Of a stretch of 6,625 bases of DNA, positions 1-6,553 are shown piece after piece. The DNA is from an uncultured Kiritimatiellota bacterium (GTDB lineage: Bacteria; Verrucomicrobiota; Kiritimatiellia; RFP12; UBA1067): NCBI GenBank assembly GCA_934621385.1, contig CAKTUI010000057.1, positions 1-6,625 of the forward strand, written 5' to 3'. Numbering within the stretch: position 1 is the first letter of the stretch; each line of letters opens with the position of its first letter. The notes below the pieces were generated by a model, which worked only from the letters and a program-made list of their open reading frames with translations, ran no database searches and was not told the origin of the DNA. The translations under genes and the position numbers were made by a program.

Positions 1-2
1 AC

Positions 3-65
3 AGTATTTGGCAAACCAAAAACCACCCAGCTACTTACAGGGTGCACTTTCTATTTGACAAACTG
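3..65 (-). repeat. Left-end copy of a composite motif shared, inverted, with the right end
   Basis: Positions 3-16 (AGTATTTGGCAAAC) are the exact reverse complement of 6612-6625. Further in, GGGTGCAC at 40-47 matches GTGCACCC at 6571-6578, and CTATTTGACAAACTG at 51-65 resembles the reverse complement of 6554-6569. Block order is the same in both copies, while spacing between the outermost block and GGGTGCAC differs (23 nt here, 33 nt at the right end). Read on the minus strand the module points out of the window. The TTTGnCAAA cores at 7-15 and 54-62 are near-palindromic, which would suit an operator. Its role is unknown: a dispersed repeat, a shared promoter/operator, or a contig-break repeat are all possible. 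Confidence 0.6.
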
Positions 66-390
66 GGAGGGACGGGGCAAAGCCCCGCACCCCCGAGAGG
101 AGAGATGGAGAAAGGCTCCACCGTGCAGGTGACCCTTCTGGGGGATGTTGGGAAACGGGAAAAAGGCGGACTTAGGCTGGATTAGGCCGGATTTACAGGG
201 GTGAAGTCCACATTGACGGGGAGAAACGCCGCGTTGGTCATTTTGAGAAAAAGTCGCCCGAAAACGGCCTGTTTCAAGTCAAGATGAGAAAAATAAATAC
301 CCCTACTCGGCCCCCTTCCTTGAGGCCTCGAAGGCCCGCAGGTCGAACTTGACGGAATCAATCATGGGCGGTTTCCTTTCCGATTGTGGA
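66..390. other. Long intergenic stretch without a supported gene
   Basis: No reading frame here looks like a conserved protein. The stretch holds the hairpin at 73-87 and a 10-bp tandem repeat with one mismatch at 172-191 (TTAGGCTGGA then TTAGGCCGGA). Two mini-ORFs exist. One is plus 105-185 (26 aa), with AGGAG only 2 nt before its ATG. The other is minus 365-303 (20 aa), whose frame stays open upstream of its ATG. Neither shows convincing coding signs. The left part may be the 3' region of a gene lying outside the window. Confidence 0.5.
73..87. repeat. Perfect GC hairpin, 6-bp stem with AAA loop
   Basis: CGGGGC, AAA, GCCCCG form a perfect 6-bp stem with a 3-nt loop. No T-run follows on either strand, so it is not a standard intrinsic terminator. 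It may be a REP-like extragenic hairpin or the end of a transcript from a gene left of the window. Confidence 0.45.
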
Positions 391-393
391 ATA

Positions 394-403
394 TGGTATA
401 ATA
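394..403 (+). promoter_or_regulatory. Extended -10 promoter of the 409-945 gene (leaderless)
   Basis: TG at 394-395, one base, then a perfect TATAAT at 397-402 make a textbook extended -10. No TTGACA-like hexamer lies about 17 nt upstream. With the usual 6 nt between -10 and +1, transcription would start at 409, which is the A of the ATG. The mRNA would therefore have no 5' leader and no Shine-Dalgarno sequence. Confidence 0.7.
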
Positions 404-408
404 CGGAT

Positions 409-981
<573 letters not shown>

Positions 982-1000
982 CTTGAATGTGCGGTGGGTA

Positions 1001-1010
1001 TGGTATAATA
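1001..1010 (+). promoter_or_regulatory. Extended -10 promoter of the U32-trmD-elyC-like operon
   Basis: TG at 1001-1002, one base, then TATAAT at 1004-1009. A weak -35 candidate TTGAAT lies at 983-988 with a short 15-bp spacer. Expected +1 is about 1016, leaving only about 3 nt before the ATG at 1019, so the message should be essentially leaderless. The promoter starts about 20 nt after the tRNA CCA end. Confidence 0.7.
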
Positions 1011-1018
1011 TGCCGCAC

Positions 1019-2272
1019 ATGATGGAGAAACCAGAGATTCTTTCCCCGGCGGGGGATTTTACCTGCCTGCAGGCGGCACTTGATGCCGGTGCGGATGCGG
1101 TCTATTTCGGCTTAGGCACATTTAATATGCGCGCCCGTAGCGGCGTGAACTTCAAGGTTGACGACCTCCCGGAAATTGCCCGAAGATGCCGCGAACGCGG
1201 CGTTCTCGCCTACTTGGCCCTGAACGCCATCATGTTCGAAGGTGAGATGGACGAGGTTGAGCGGACGATTCTCGCGGCGAAGCCGTATGTGGATGCCTTC
1301 ATTGTCTCTGACTGGGGGGTCATTGCGCTTTGCAAGAAGCATGGTGTGGTCTTCCATGCCTCGACCCAGTTGTCGATTTCCAATTCCGCCGCCGTCGAAT
1401 TCCTCTCCGCCCAGGGGGCTTCACGCGTCGTCCTGGCGCGTGAATGTACGCTTCGGGAAGTTGCGGAGATTGTCCGACGCACGGGTGTGGAAATCGAGTG
1501 CTTTGTGCACGGTGCGCAGTGCGTGGCGGAGTCCGGTCGGTGTTTTATGAGCCATGACGTCTTCGGCAAGAGCGCGTGTCGCGGCGAATGCAACCAGCCC
1601 TGTCGACGGCGGTTTCTCGTGAAAGCCGTCGATCTCTACGAGGACGAGAACGGACGGCCCGTCCACGAGTCGACGACGGCTTTCGAGGTCGAGCCGCATA
1701 CGGTGCTCTCGGCTCGGGATCTCTGTTCCCTCGGCTTCGTTGATCAGTTGATGAAGGCTGGTATTGCGAGTTTTAAGATCGAAGGGCGAGCGCGGAATGC
1801 GGAGTATGTAAAGACCGTGACGGCAGCCTATCGTCGTGCGGTGGATGCGGTGGCGGAGGGGGCGTATACGCCTGCGCTCGTCGCCGAACTGACGGAGGAC
1901 GTGAAGCGCGTCTTCCATCGCGAGTTTGCGAAGGGGATGTACTTCGGGCGGCCGGGTGTGGACCAGTTCACGGACAGTGAGGATTCGCTGGCTACGACCG
2001 TGAAGCGCCATGTTGGCATTGTCATCGACTACTTCATCAAGGCGGGCATTGCGCAGGTCAAGATTCAGGATCATGCGCTTGCCGTGGGCGACGAAATCCA
2101 GATTCACGGGGCAACGACTGGTGTCGTCGAGATGCGGGTTGGTGAACTCCGCCGCGACGACGAGTCTCCGTCCGTGGCCGAGAAGGGGACGTGGATTACC
2201 TTCAAGGCGCCGCGCTGCCGCGTTGGTGACAAGGTGTTCTTCATTGAAAGGAGGTCGTTCGACCGTGCTTGA
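1019..2272 (+). CDS. Peptidase U32-family protein, TrhP/YegQ-like tRNA U34 hydroxylase
   Basis: A 417-aa protein of the U32 family. Members once called peptidases are now known as Fe-S enzymes; E. coli TrhP (YegQ) hydroxylates wobble U34 of tRNAs using prephenate. The N-terminal TIM-barrel-like region begins EILSPAGD at residues 5-12. The family signature is clear at 160-178 (HGAQC, then SGRCFMS), with one departure, Q167 where an aliphatic residue is usual. Cys168, Cys175, Cys191 and Cys195 are the visible cluster-ligand candidates, with Cys236 as another. The C-terminal region from about residue 330 (KRHVGIVIDY, then HALAVGDEIQIHG) fits the beta-barrel extension of this subgroup. Length matches TrhP better than the longer RlhA (about 650 aa). 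I chose 1019 because the starts at 983 and 1010 lie upstream of the predicted +1; ATG 1022 is an alternative. The stop overlaps trmD by 8 nt. RlhA- or UbiU-like roles are less likely. Confidence 0.85.
   Translation: MMEKPEILSPAGDFTCLQAALDAGADAVYFGLGTFNMRARSGVNFKVDDLPEIARRCRERGVLAYLALNAIMFEGEMDEVERTILAAKPYVDAFIVSDWGVIALCKKHGVVFHASTQLSISNSAAVEFLSAQGASRVVLARECTLREVAEIVRRTGVEIECFVHGAQCVAESGRCFMSHDVFGKSACRGECNQPCRRRFLVKAVDLYEDENGRPVHESTTAFEVEPHTVLSARDLCSLGFVDQLMKAGIASFKIEGRARNAEYVKTVTAAYRRAVDAVAEGAYTPALVAELTEDVKRVFHREFAKGMYFGRPGVDQFTDSEDSLATTVKRHVGIVIDYFIKAGIAQVKIQDHALAVGDEIQIHGATTGVVEMRVGELRRDDESPSVAEKGTWITFKAPRCRVGDKVFFIERRSFDRA
2247..2254 (+). promoter_or_regulatory. Strong Shine-Dalgarno that fixes the GTG start of trmD
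   Basis: AAAGGAGG lies inside the last codons of the U32 gene, 10 nt before GTG 2265. It is near-perfect to the anti-SD and supports GTG as start, since no ATG lies in frame nearby upstream. Confidence 0.75.
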
Positions 2273-2993
2273 GATTGACATCATCAGCGTCCAGCCAGGT
2301 ATGTTTCGCGGCTTTCTTGAGCAGTCAATGGTGGCGCGAGCCGTGCGCAAGGGCGTTTGCCGCGTGAATGTCATCGACTTGAGGGACTTTGCACACGACC
2401 GGCGGCGGACGGTTGATGACCGTCCATACGGCGGCGGACCCGGGATGCTCATGAAATGCGAGCCATGGTTTGAGGCAGTGGAGAGCTGCGTCGGGACGGT
2501 TCCTCCCCTTGATCCAGGCGTACGCGTGGTGATGACATCGCCTGCCGGACGGACATTTAGTCAGCGCTTGGCCGAGGAGTTCGCCCAGCAACGGAAGATT
2601 GTCTTCATGTGCGGGCACTACGAGGGCTTCGATGCGCGGATTCGGACGTTGGCGACGGACGAGGTTTCGATTGGTGATTTCGTAATGACGGGGGGTGAGC
2701 TTGCGGCGGCGGCGATGGTGGATGCGGCCGTGCGCCTGATACCGGGCGTTTTGGGGGGCGGTCCGGCGGCGACGGCGAGCGAGAGCTTTGGCCGCGAGGG
2801 ATTGCTTGAGGCTCCACAGTACACGCGTCCGCCGGTTTTCCGAGGCATGGCTGTGCCGCAAGTCCTGATTGACGGGGACCATCGGCGGGCCGATGCGTGG
2901 AAGCGCCGCGAGGCGCGCAAGTTGACTGAGGAGAACCGTCCCGATCTTCTCGGGCGCATTGAAAAGAAGCCTGAAACAGGGGAGGAGCATTGA
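2265..2993 (+). CDS. trmD: tRNA (guanine-37-N1)-methyltransferase TrmD
   Basis: A 242-aa SPOUT-class methyltransferase that places m1G37 next to the anticodon of tRNAs with G36, using SAM, to prevent +1 frameshifting. Family hallmarks in order: IDIISVQPGMF (4-14), RPYGGGPGMLM (53-63), CGHYEGFDARI (116-126), SIGDFVMTGGELAA (135-148, trefoil-knot SAM site), PGVLGGG (160-166), GLLEAPQYTRP (179-189) and VLIDGDH (200-206). Length is normal for the family. The SESF at 172-175 puts Glu173 where E. coli has its catalytic Asp169, as far as I recall the alignment. GTG start at 2265 is set by AAAGGAGG at 2247-2254, and the next residues match the family N-terminus. It overlaps the upstream gene by 8 nt and the downstream ATG by 1 nt, so translation is probably coupled. 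The usual neighbours rpsP, rimM and rplS are absent. Confidence 0.97.
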   Translation: MLEIDIISVQPGMFRGFLEQSMVARAVRKGVCRVNVIDLRDFAHDRRRTVDDRPYGGGPGMLMKCEPWFEAVESCVGTVPPLDPGVRVVMTSPAGRTFSQRLAEEFAQQRKIVFMCGHYEGFDARIRTLATDEVSIGDFVMTGGELAAAAMVDAAVRLIPGVLGGGPAATASESFGREGLLEAPQYTRPPVFRGMAVPQVLIDGDHRRADAWKRREARKLTEENRPDLLGRIEKKPETGEEH

Positions 2994-3763
2994 TGTTCAT
3001 TTTCAACAAGATTGTTTTCTTCTTCTGCAATCCGTTGATGATTGGCCTGGTCGGGCTGGTGCTCGGGTGGTTGTTTGGACGGCTTCACTGGCGAAAGTGT
3101 GCAACGGGTGTGAAGATTGCCGCGGTTGTCTGGCTGTGGTTTTGGGCGACGGCACTGCCGAGTCGGTGGATTGGCGCACCTCTTGAGGCGCAGTATCCGC
3201 CAGTTCCCCTTGCCGAGATTCCCCTTGCGGACGCTATCGTCGAATTGGGGGGCAGCATGAGCGGACATGATCGTGAGGGCTATGCGGCTGAGATGAGCGC
3301 AGGGGCCGATCGCGTGTGGTGCGCCGCACGGCTCTGGAAGGCCGGAAAGGCTCCGATTGTTGTGCCGTCCGGGGAGGGGACGCTGGTCGGGGATGCGGAG
3401 TTTCTGCTTGACTACGGTGTACCGGCGGATTCCATTCTGACGGAGGGTGTTTCGCGGAATACGGAGGAAAACGCCCGTTTTGTCGCGGCGCTTCTCAAAA
3501 GGAGGAATGGAGCGGGAGCGCGTCCTCAGCAGACGATTCTGCTCGTCACCAGTGCCTGGCATATGCGGCGTTCAGTATTGATGTTTGAGAAGTACGCGCC
3601 GGAGTTGCACGTGATTCCCGTGGCGGCGGACTATGAGTACACGCTGATTGGTACACGTGACTTCTCGGGGCGTGATTTCGTGCCGACCTCGGCGGACTTT
3701 GACCGTGGCAACGTGCTGTTCAAGGAACTTATTGGCTATTGGGGCTATCGCCTGTTTCGGTAG
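2993..3763 (+). CDS. ElyC/SanA/YdcF-family DUF218 membrane protein
   Basis: A 256-aa protein with two N-terminal transmembrane helices (about residues 7-29 and 39-57) followed by a DUF218 domain facing, most likely, the periplasm. The domain is recognisable from DAIVELGG (80-87), WKAGKAPIVVPSGE (115-128), the acidic DAEFLLDYGVPADSILTE (134-151), SRNTEENA (154-161) and VTSAWHMRRS (185-194). This two-TM layout matches E. coli ElyC, which affects peptidoglycan and lipid-carrier metabolism, rather than single-TM SanA or soluble YdcF; the exact reaction of the family is not settled. The ATG at 2993 shares its A with the trmD stop (TGATG), with GGAGGAG at 2981-2987 as RBS. It is the third gene of the operon and a likely envelope function attached to tRNA-modification genes. 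Confidence 0.85.
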   Translation: MFIFNKIVFFFCNPLMIGLVGLVLGWLFGRLHWRKCATGVKIAAVVWLWFWATALPSRWIGAPLEAQYPPVPLAEIPLADAIVELGGSMSGHDREGYAAEMSAGADRVWCAARLWKAGKAPIVVPSGEGTLVGDAEFLLDYGVPADSILTEGVSRNTEENARFVAALLKRRNGAGARPQQTILLVTSAWHMRRSVLMFEKYAPELHVIPVAADYEYTLIGTRDFSGRDFVPTSADFDRGNVLFKELIGYWGYRLFR

Positions 3764-3834
3764 CGGAATGGAGATCTTTCGCATTTCCCGGCATCCCTTC
3801 TTTTGGGGGTGGCGAGACGAAGAGGGGCAAAATA
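3764..3834 (+). other. Gap between the DUF218 gene and the efp promoter
   Basis: No gene and no convincing terminator. A C-rich stretch near 3791-3797 and GGGGGT at 3805-3810 could pair only imperfectly, with no T-run after it, so some read-through from the upstream operon into efp is possible. Confidence 0.3.
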
Positions 3835-3844
3835 TGTTATAATA
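3835..3844 (+). promoter_or_regulatory. Extended -10 promoter of efp
   Basis: TG at 3835-3836, one base, then TATAAT at 3838-3843, again without a clear -35. Predicted +1 is near 3850, giving a leader of about 50 nt. Unlike the other promoters here this one has a leader long enough for a normal RBS, TAGGAG at 3885-3890, 9 nt before the ATG. Confidence 0.7.
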
Positions 3845-3899
3845 CGGGGCAAATCTTAAACGAACCCTCATATCACATAAGAAATAGGAGTCAGAAGAA

Positions 3900-4475
3900 A
3901 TGGGCGAAGTTATTGGTGCCGGCGAACTGCACAAGGGCGTCAAGTTGTTGATTGACGGCGAACCGTGGGAAATCACCGAGTTCGACTTCTCGAAGCCGGG
4001 CAAGGGGCAGGCCATCTACAACTGCAAGTTGCGCAACATGATGACGGGTGGCGGCATGACGAAGAGCTATCGTTCGGGTGACAAGTTCGAGAAGCCCGAT
4101 CTGACTCAGCAGGATGTCACTTATTCCTATGACGATGGTCAGGCGTTCGTCTTTACGGATTCCAACTTTGAGGAAATCCGCGTCAGCTATGATGTGATGG
4201 GCGATAAGAAGTTCTTCCTGATGGATGAGATGGAAGTCAAGGCCCTCTTCTTCAATGATAAGGTCATTGGCGTTCAGCTTCCGCAGCTCGTCGAGCGCAA
4301 GGTCATTAAGGTTGAGCCGGGTGTGAAGGGCAATACGGCCTCTGGTAAGGTGACGAAGCCGGCGACGGTCGAGGGTGGCTATGTTTGCGCGGTTCCGCTC
4401 TTCATCAATGAAGGTGACGTGATTCGCATCAACACCGAGTCGGGTGAATACAACGATCGCATCTCGACGAAGTAA
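3900..4475 (+). CDS. efp: Translation elongation factor P
   Basis: A 191-aa EF-P, the usual length. It binds between the P and E sites of stalled ribosomes and promotes peptide bonds at consecutive prolines. Three domains follow in order: an N-terminal KOW-like domain (about 5-63), a central OB domain (about 66-122) ending near VIGVQLPQ, and a C-terminal OB domain (about 128-188) with VKGNTASG and INEGDVIRINTESGEY. The tip loop is KPGKGQA at 32-38, so Lys35 sits where E. coli has the beta-lysylated Lys34; the lysine is compatible with EpmA-type modification, but no epmA or epmB is visible here. The start has a good RBS (TAGGAG at 3885-3890). The last 32 nt overlap the start of the 3D-domain gene, so the two are probably transcribed together. 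Confidence 0.97.
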   Translation: MGEVIGAGELHKGVKLLIDGEPWEITEFDFSKPGKGQAIYNCKLRNMMTGGGMTKSYRSGDKFEKPDLTQQDVTYSYDDGQAFVFTDSNFEEIRVSYDVMGDKKFFLMDEMEVKALFFNDKVIGVQLPQLVERKVIKVEPGVKGNTASGKVTKPATVEGGYVCAVPLFINEGDVIRINTESGEYNDRISTK

Positions 4476-4947
4476 AAGACGGTCGCATGGAAGGCGGCGG
4501 CGACTGGTAATTCTTCTGGTCGTCGTTGTCCTTGCCTTGCTTATGGCGCGGCGGGTTTTCCATTCGCCGCGCTTTCGTTCACCCGTTGTTCCGTCCGACC
4601 CGAGCCTCATTTTGGTCACGGGATATTGCAACTGCGGGAAGTGTTGCGGCTGGAAGCGGAACTGGTTTGGCTTTGGTGAGCCTGTCTACGACTATGGCCC
4701 GATGAAAGGTCGGCCCAAGAAGATTGGCGTCACGGCTTCGGGTGTGAAGGCTCGTCGGGGGACGATAGCCGCCGATCTGAAGGTGTTTCCGTTTGGAACG
4801 CGATTACGCGTTCCTGGTTATGGCGTGGGGAGGGTCGAGGATATCGGCGGGGCCATCAAGGGCCGTCATATCGATGTCTGGTTTCCAAGCCATGCCGAGG
4901 CACGCCGCTGGGGTGCCCGTTGGCTCAAGGTCAAACCCGTGGAGTGA
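4444..4947 (+). CDS. Membrane-anchored 3D-domain protein (double-psi beta-barrel)
   Basis: A 167-aa protein. A very basic N-terminus (RRSKRRSHGRRRR, 8-20) precedes one hydrophobic helix (about 21-36), which fits an N-in signal anchor with the rest in the periplasm. The remainder is a 3D domain named for three conserved Asp, seen here as Asp111 in IAAD, Asp133 in VEDIGG and Asp144 in HIDVWF, with TASG (97-100) and FPFGTRLRVPGYG (115-127). This is the fold of MltA catalytic cores and YocH/YabE-type wall enzymes, so a peptidoglycan-related role is likely. Before it lies YCNCGKCCGW with Cys62, 64, 67 and 68, possibly metal- or disulfide-forming. GTG 4444 is the only standard start codon between the upstream in-frame stop (4420-4422) and the domain. 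It overlaps efp by 32 nt and has no good RBS, so coupled translation is likely. Confidence 0.8.
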   Translation: MNTTIASRRSKRRSHGRRRRLVILLVVVVLALLMARRVFHSPRFRSPVVPSDPSLILVTGYCNCGKCCGWKRNWFGFGEPVYDYGPMKGRPKKIGVTASGVKARRGTIAADLKVFPFGTRLRVPGYGVGRVEDIGGAIKGRHIDVWFPSHAEARRWGARWLKVKPVE

Positions 4948-4953
4948 GGGTGT

Positions 4954-4970
4954 GTGCCGTAGGTCGGCAC
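4954..4970. terminator. Hairpin in the gap between convergent genes, possible two-way terminator
   Basis: GTGCCG, loop TAGGT, CGGCAC form a perfect 6-bp stem exactly within the 26-nt gap between the convergent stop codons at 4947 and 4974. No T-run follows on either strand, so it would not be a classical intrinsic terminator, but its position suggests a transcript end for both units. Confidence 0.45.
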
Positions 4971-4973
4971 GAA

Positions 4974-5291
4974 TCAGTGTCCGGCACGACCGGTCGTGTT
5001 CGTCGGGAAGTCGACTTCAATTCCCTTTTCGGCAATCGACATACGGATGTTTGTCTGGGCGAGTTTCATCGAATCGTAGCGAAGTGTGAGGGTCTTCGCG
5101 TCAAAGTTCCATCGATAGGACCCCCTGTCGATTCCGTCATATTTCTCAAGGGCTTCGGAGACTTTTGTCTGGTTGCCCCTTGTCAGGCCGGGAATCGTGA
5201 ATGTGCATTCGCGGATATCCTCACGACGACAACCGACGAGCAGGAGTGTCAAGCCCAGGAGGATGAAGAGGACGGATCTTGTGGCATTCAT
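4974..5291 (-). CDS. Small lipoprotein with HMA-like fold lacking the metal-binding CxxC
   Basis: A 105-aa protein. A hydrophobic signal (residues 6-20) ends in LLLVGC, a lipobox with Cys21 as lipidation site, so it should be membrane-anchored outside the cytoplasm. Residues 28-95 follow the beta-alpha-beta-beta-alpha-beta pattern of heavy-metal-associated domains: TFTIPGLTRGN, KVSEALEKYDGID, LTLRYDS, NIRMSIAEKGIEVD. The two metal Cys of the GMTCxxC loop are missing, with Arg38 and Gln41 at those places, so copper or zinc binding in the usual way is unlikely. The ATG lies 9 nt after the desulfurase stop, with AGGGA (5302-5298) overlapping that stop as a modest RBS, so the two form an operon. 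The HMA link is an inference from pattern; no specific function is claimed. Confidence 0.65.
   Translation of the reverse strand: MNATRSVLFILLGLTLLLVGCRREDIRECTFTIPGLTRGNQTKVSEALEKYDGIDRGSYRWNFDAKTLTLRYDSMKLAQTNIRMSIAEKGIEVDFPTNTTGRAGH
4985..4998. repeat. 14-bp perfect palindrome inside the 3' end of the lipoprotein gene
   Basis: CACGACCGGTCGTG is perfectly self-complementary and sits 14 nt from the 4954-4970 hairpin, within the final codons of the minus-strand lipoprotein gene. In RNA it could fold as a 5-bp stem with a CCGG loop. It may be part of a tandem-hairpin 3' end, or a protein-binding site. Confidence 0.4.
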
Positions 5292-5300
5292 GTCTTATCC

Positions 5301-6485
5301 CTATTGATAGGTTGTCGGATTGGCGTTTGGCCCGAATGGTGAGAGTTCGCGAAGGTTTTGGATGACGGGCGGCAGTTTTTCCAAAACATAGTCAACCTCT
5401 TCCATCGTGTTGTAGCGCGAGAGGGAGAAGCGGACGGAACCGTGCACGGCGATGAAAGGGACACCCATCGCACGGATGACGTGACTTGGGTCCAGAGAGC
5501 CAGAGGCGCAGGCCGACCCGGTCGAGATGCAGATGCCGAGATCGGAAAGGTGGTAGGCAATGGCCTCGCCCTCGATGTACTCGAAACTGATGTTGAGCGT
5601 ATTGGGCAGACGGTTCGCCCGATCGCCATTCACGAGCACGTTTGGACAGGTAGCGACAAGCCCCGCTTCCAGTTTGTCGCGAAGCGCGGTCAACTGGACG
5701 GCCTCGGCCGCCATTCCCTTGCGAGCAAGTTCACAGGCCTTGGCGAGGCCAATGATGTAGGGAACATTTTCCGTTCCAGCGCGGCGGGCCGACTCCTGAT
5801 GCCCGCCCAGCATGAACGGTTTCAGCTTCGTTCCGCGGCGCACATAGAAGATGCCGATGCCCTTGGGGGCGTGGAACTTGTGCCCGCTCATCGAGAGCAT
5901 ATCGACGGGGGCCTTCTGCACATCCACAGGAATCTTTCCGGCAACCTGGACGGCATCCGTATGGAAAATCGCTCCGTATTCGCGGCAGATTTCGGCGACT
6001 TTCTCCACGGGGAAGATGGTGCCCGTTTCATTGTTCGCCCACATGATGGAAACGAGTGCGTTCTTCGTGCCCTTGAGTTCGGCGCGAAGTTGGTCGAGGT
6101 CGAATTGCCCGACGGAATTGACAGGCAGTTCGACGACTTCATGCCCAAGGGCCTTCAGGCGGCGGCAGGGCTGGAGAACGGCAGGGTGCTCAACGGCTGT
6201 CGTAATGATTTTCGTTCCCCGTCCGTAGAATTCGGCCGTTCCTCGAATGGCTGAGTTGTCGGATTCCGTCGCGCAGGAGGTGAAAATGACCTCGTCAGGA
6301 TGACAGTTCAGAAATGCCGCGACTTCCTCGCGAGCCCGTGCAACATGCTGGGCGACCTGTCCGCCAAAGGTGTGCATGGAACTGGGGTTGCCGTAGGAAT
6401 CGCAGAAGTACGGGAGCATGACATCCCGAACCTCAGGAGCGACGCGTGTGGTCGCATTGTTATCAAAGTAGACTATCCTATCCAT
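5301..6485 (-). CDS. Cysteine desulfurase, NifS/IscS type (class V aminotransferase)
   Basis: A 394-aa PLP enzyme that removes sulfur from L-cysteine as an enzyme persulfide for Fe-S cluster assembly and tRNA thiolation, leaving alanine; cytosolic. Hallmarks: YFDNNATT (6-13), GNPSSMH (32-38), ATES (72-75), VEHPAV (98-103, PLP-stacking His100), NNETG (151-155), HTDAVQ (175-180), SGHKFHAPKG (200-209, PLP Lys203), RAGTEN (235-240) and STGSACASG (321-329, active Cys326). The active-Cys loop and the length are those of the group I NifS/IscS branch, not SufS. I cannot separate NifS from IscS, because no iscU, nifU or iscR adjoins it. The ATG at 6485 matches the family start; the frame stays open upstream, but that segment lies beyond the promoter. 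With a leader of about 4 nt it has no RBS. Confidence 0.95.
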   Translation of the reverse strand: MDRIVYFDNNATTRVAPEVRDVMLPYFCDSYGNPSSMHTFGGQVAQHVARAREEVAAFLNCHPDEVIFTSCATESDNSAIRGTAEFYGRGTKIITTAVEHPAVLQPCRRLKALGHEVVELPVNSVGQFDLDQLRAELKGTKNALVSIMWANNETGTIFPVEKVAEICREYGAIFHTDAVQVAGKIPVDVQKAPVDMLSMSGHKFHAPKGIGIFYVRRGTKLKPFMLGGHQESARRAGTENVPYIIGLAKACELARKGMAAEAVQLTALRDKLEAGLVATCPNVLVNGDRANRLPNTLNISFEYIEGEAIAYHLSDLGICISTGSACASGSLDPSHVIRAMGVPFIAVHGSVRFSLSRYNTMEEVDYVLEKLPPVIQNLRELSPFGPNANPTTYQ

Positions 6486-6494
6486 TTGATTGGG

Positions 6495-6504
6495 TATTAT
6501 ACCA
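6495..6504 (-). promoter_or_regulatory. Extended -10 promoter of the cysteine desulfurase gene
   Basis: Read on the minus strand, TG (6504-6503), one base, then TATAAT (6501-6496). No -35 hexamer is evident. Predicted +1 is about 6489, 4 nt before the ATG at 6485, so the transcript is nearly leaderless. It would drive the desulfurase-lipoprotein operon. Confidence 0.7.
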
Positions 6505-6553
6505 CAATTCGTGGGTGCGGGTGCAGGGAGGTCGGTGCCTGGGAAAAGGGGCG

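Noticed and set aside
105..185. 26-aa mini-ORF, plus strand, after AGGAG
   Set aside because: The RBS is only 2 nt from the ATG, no promoter is evident, and the peptide has no recognisable feature.
303..365. 20-aa mini-ORF, minus strand
   Set aside because: The frame continues open upstream across the promoter of the neighbouring gene, and nothing supports translation.
349..408. Upstream start at 349 for the first membrane protein
   Set aside because: It would put the -10 box inside the gene, and the added residues do not resemble a signal; the ATG at 409 coincides with predicted +1.
983..1018. Upstream starts (TTG 983, ATG 1010) for the U32 protein
   Set aside because: Both lie before the predicted transcription start, and the family N-terminus begins around EILSPAGD just after the ATG at 1019.
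1421..2452. Long antisense frame, minus strand
   Set aside because: A shadow of the U32 gene and the trmD start in high-GC DNA; composition is Arg/Pro/His-rich without domain motifs. The same applies to minus 2618-3562, minus 3891-4631 and plus 5358-6254.
3786..3816. Intrinsic terminator between the DUF218 gene and efp
   Set aside because: The C-rich and G-rich segments pair imperfectly and no T-run follows.
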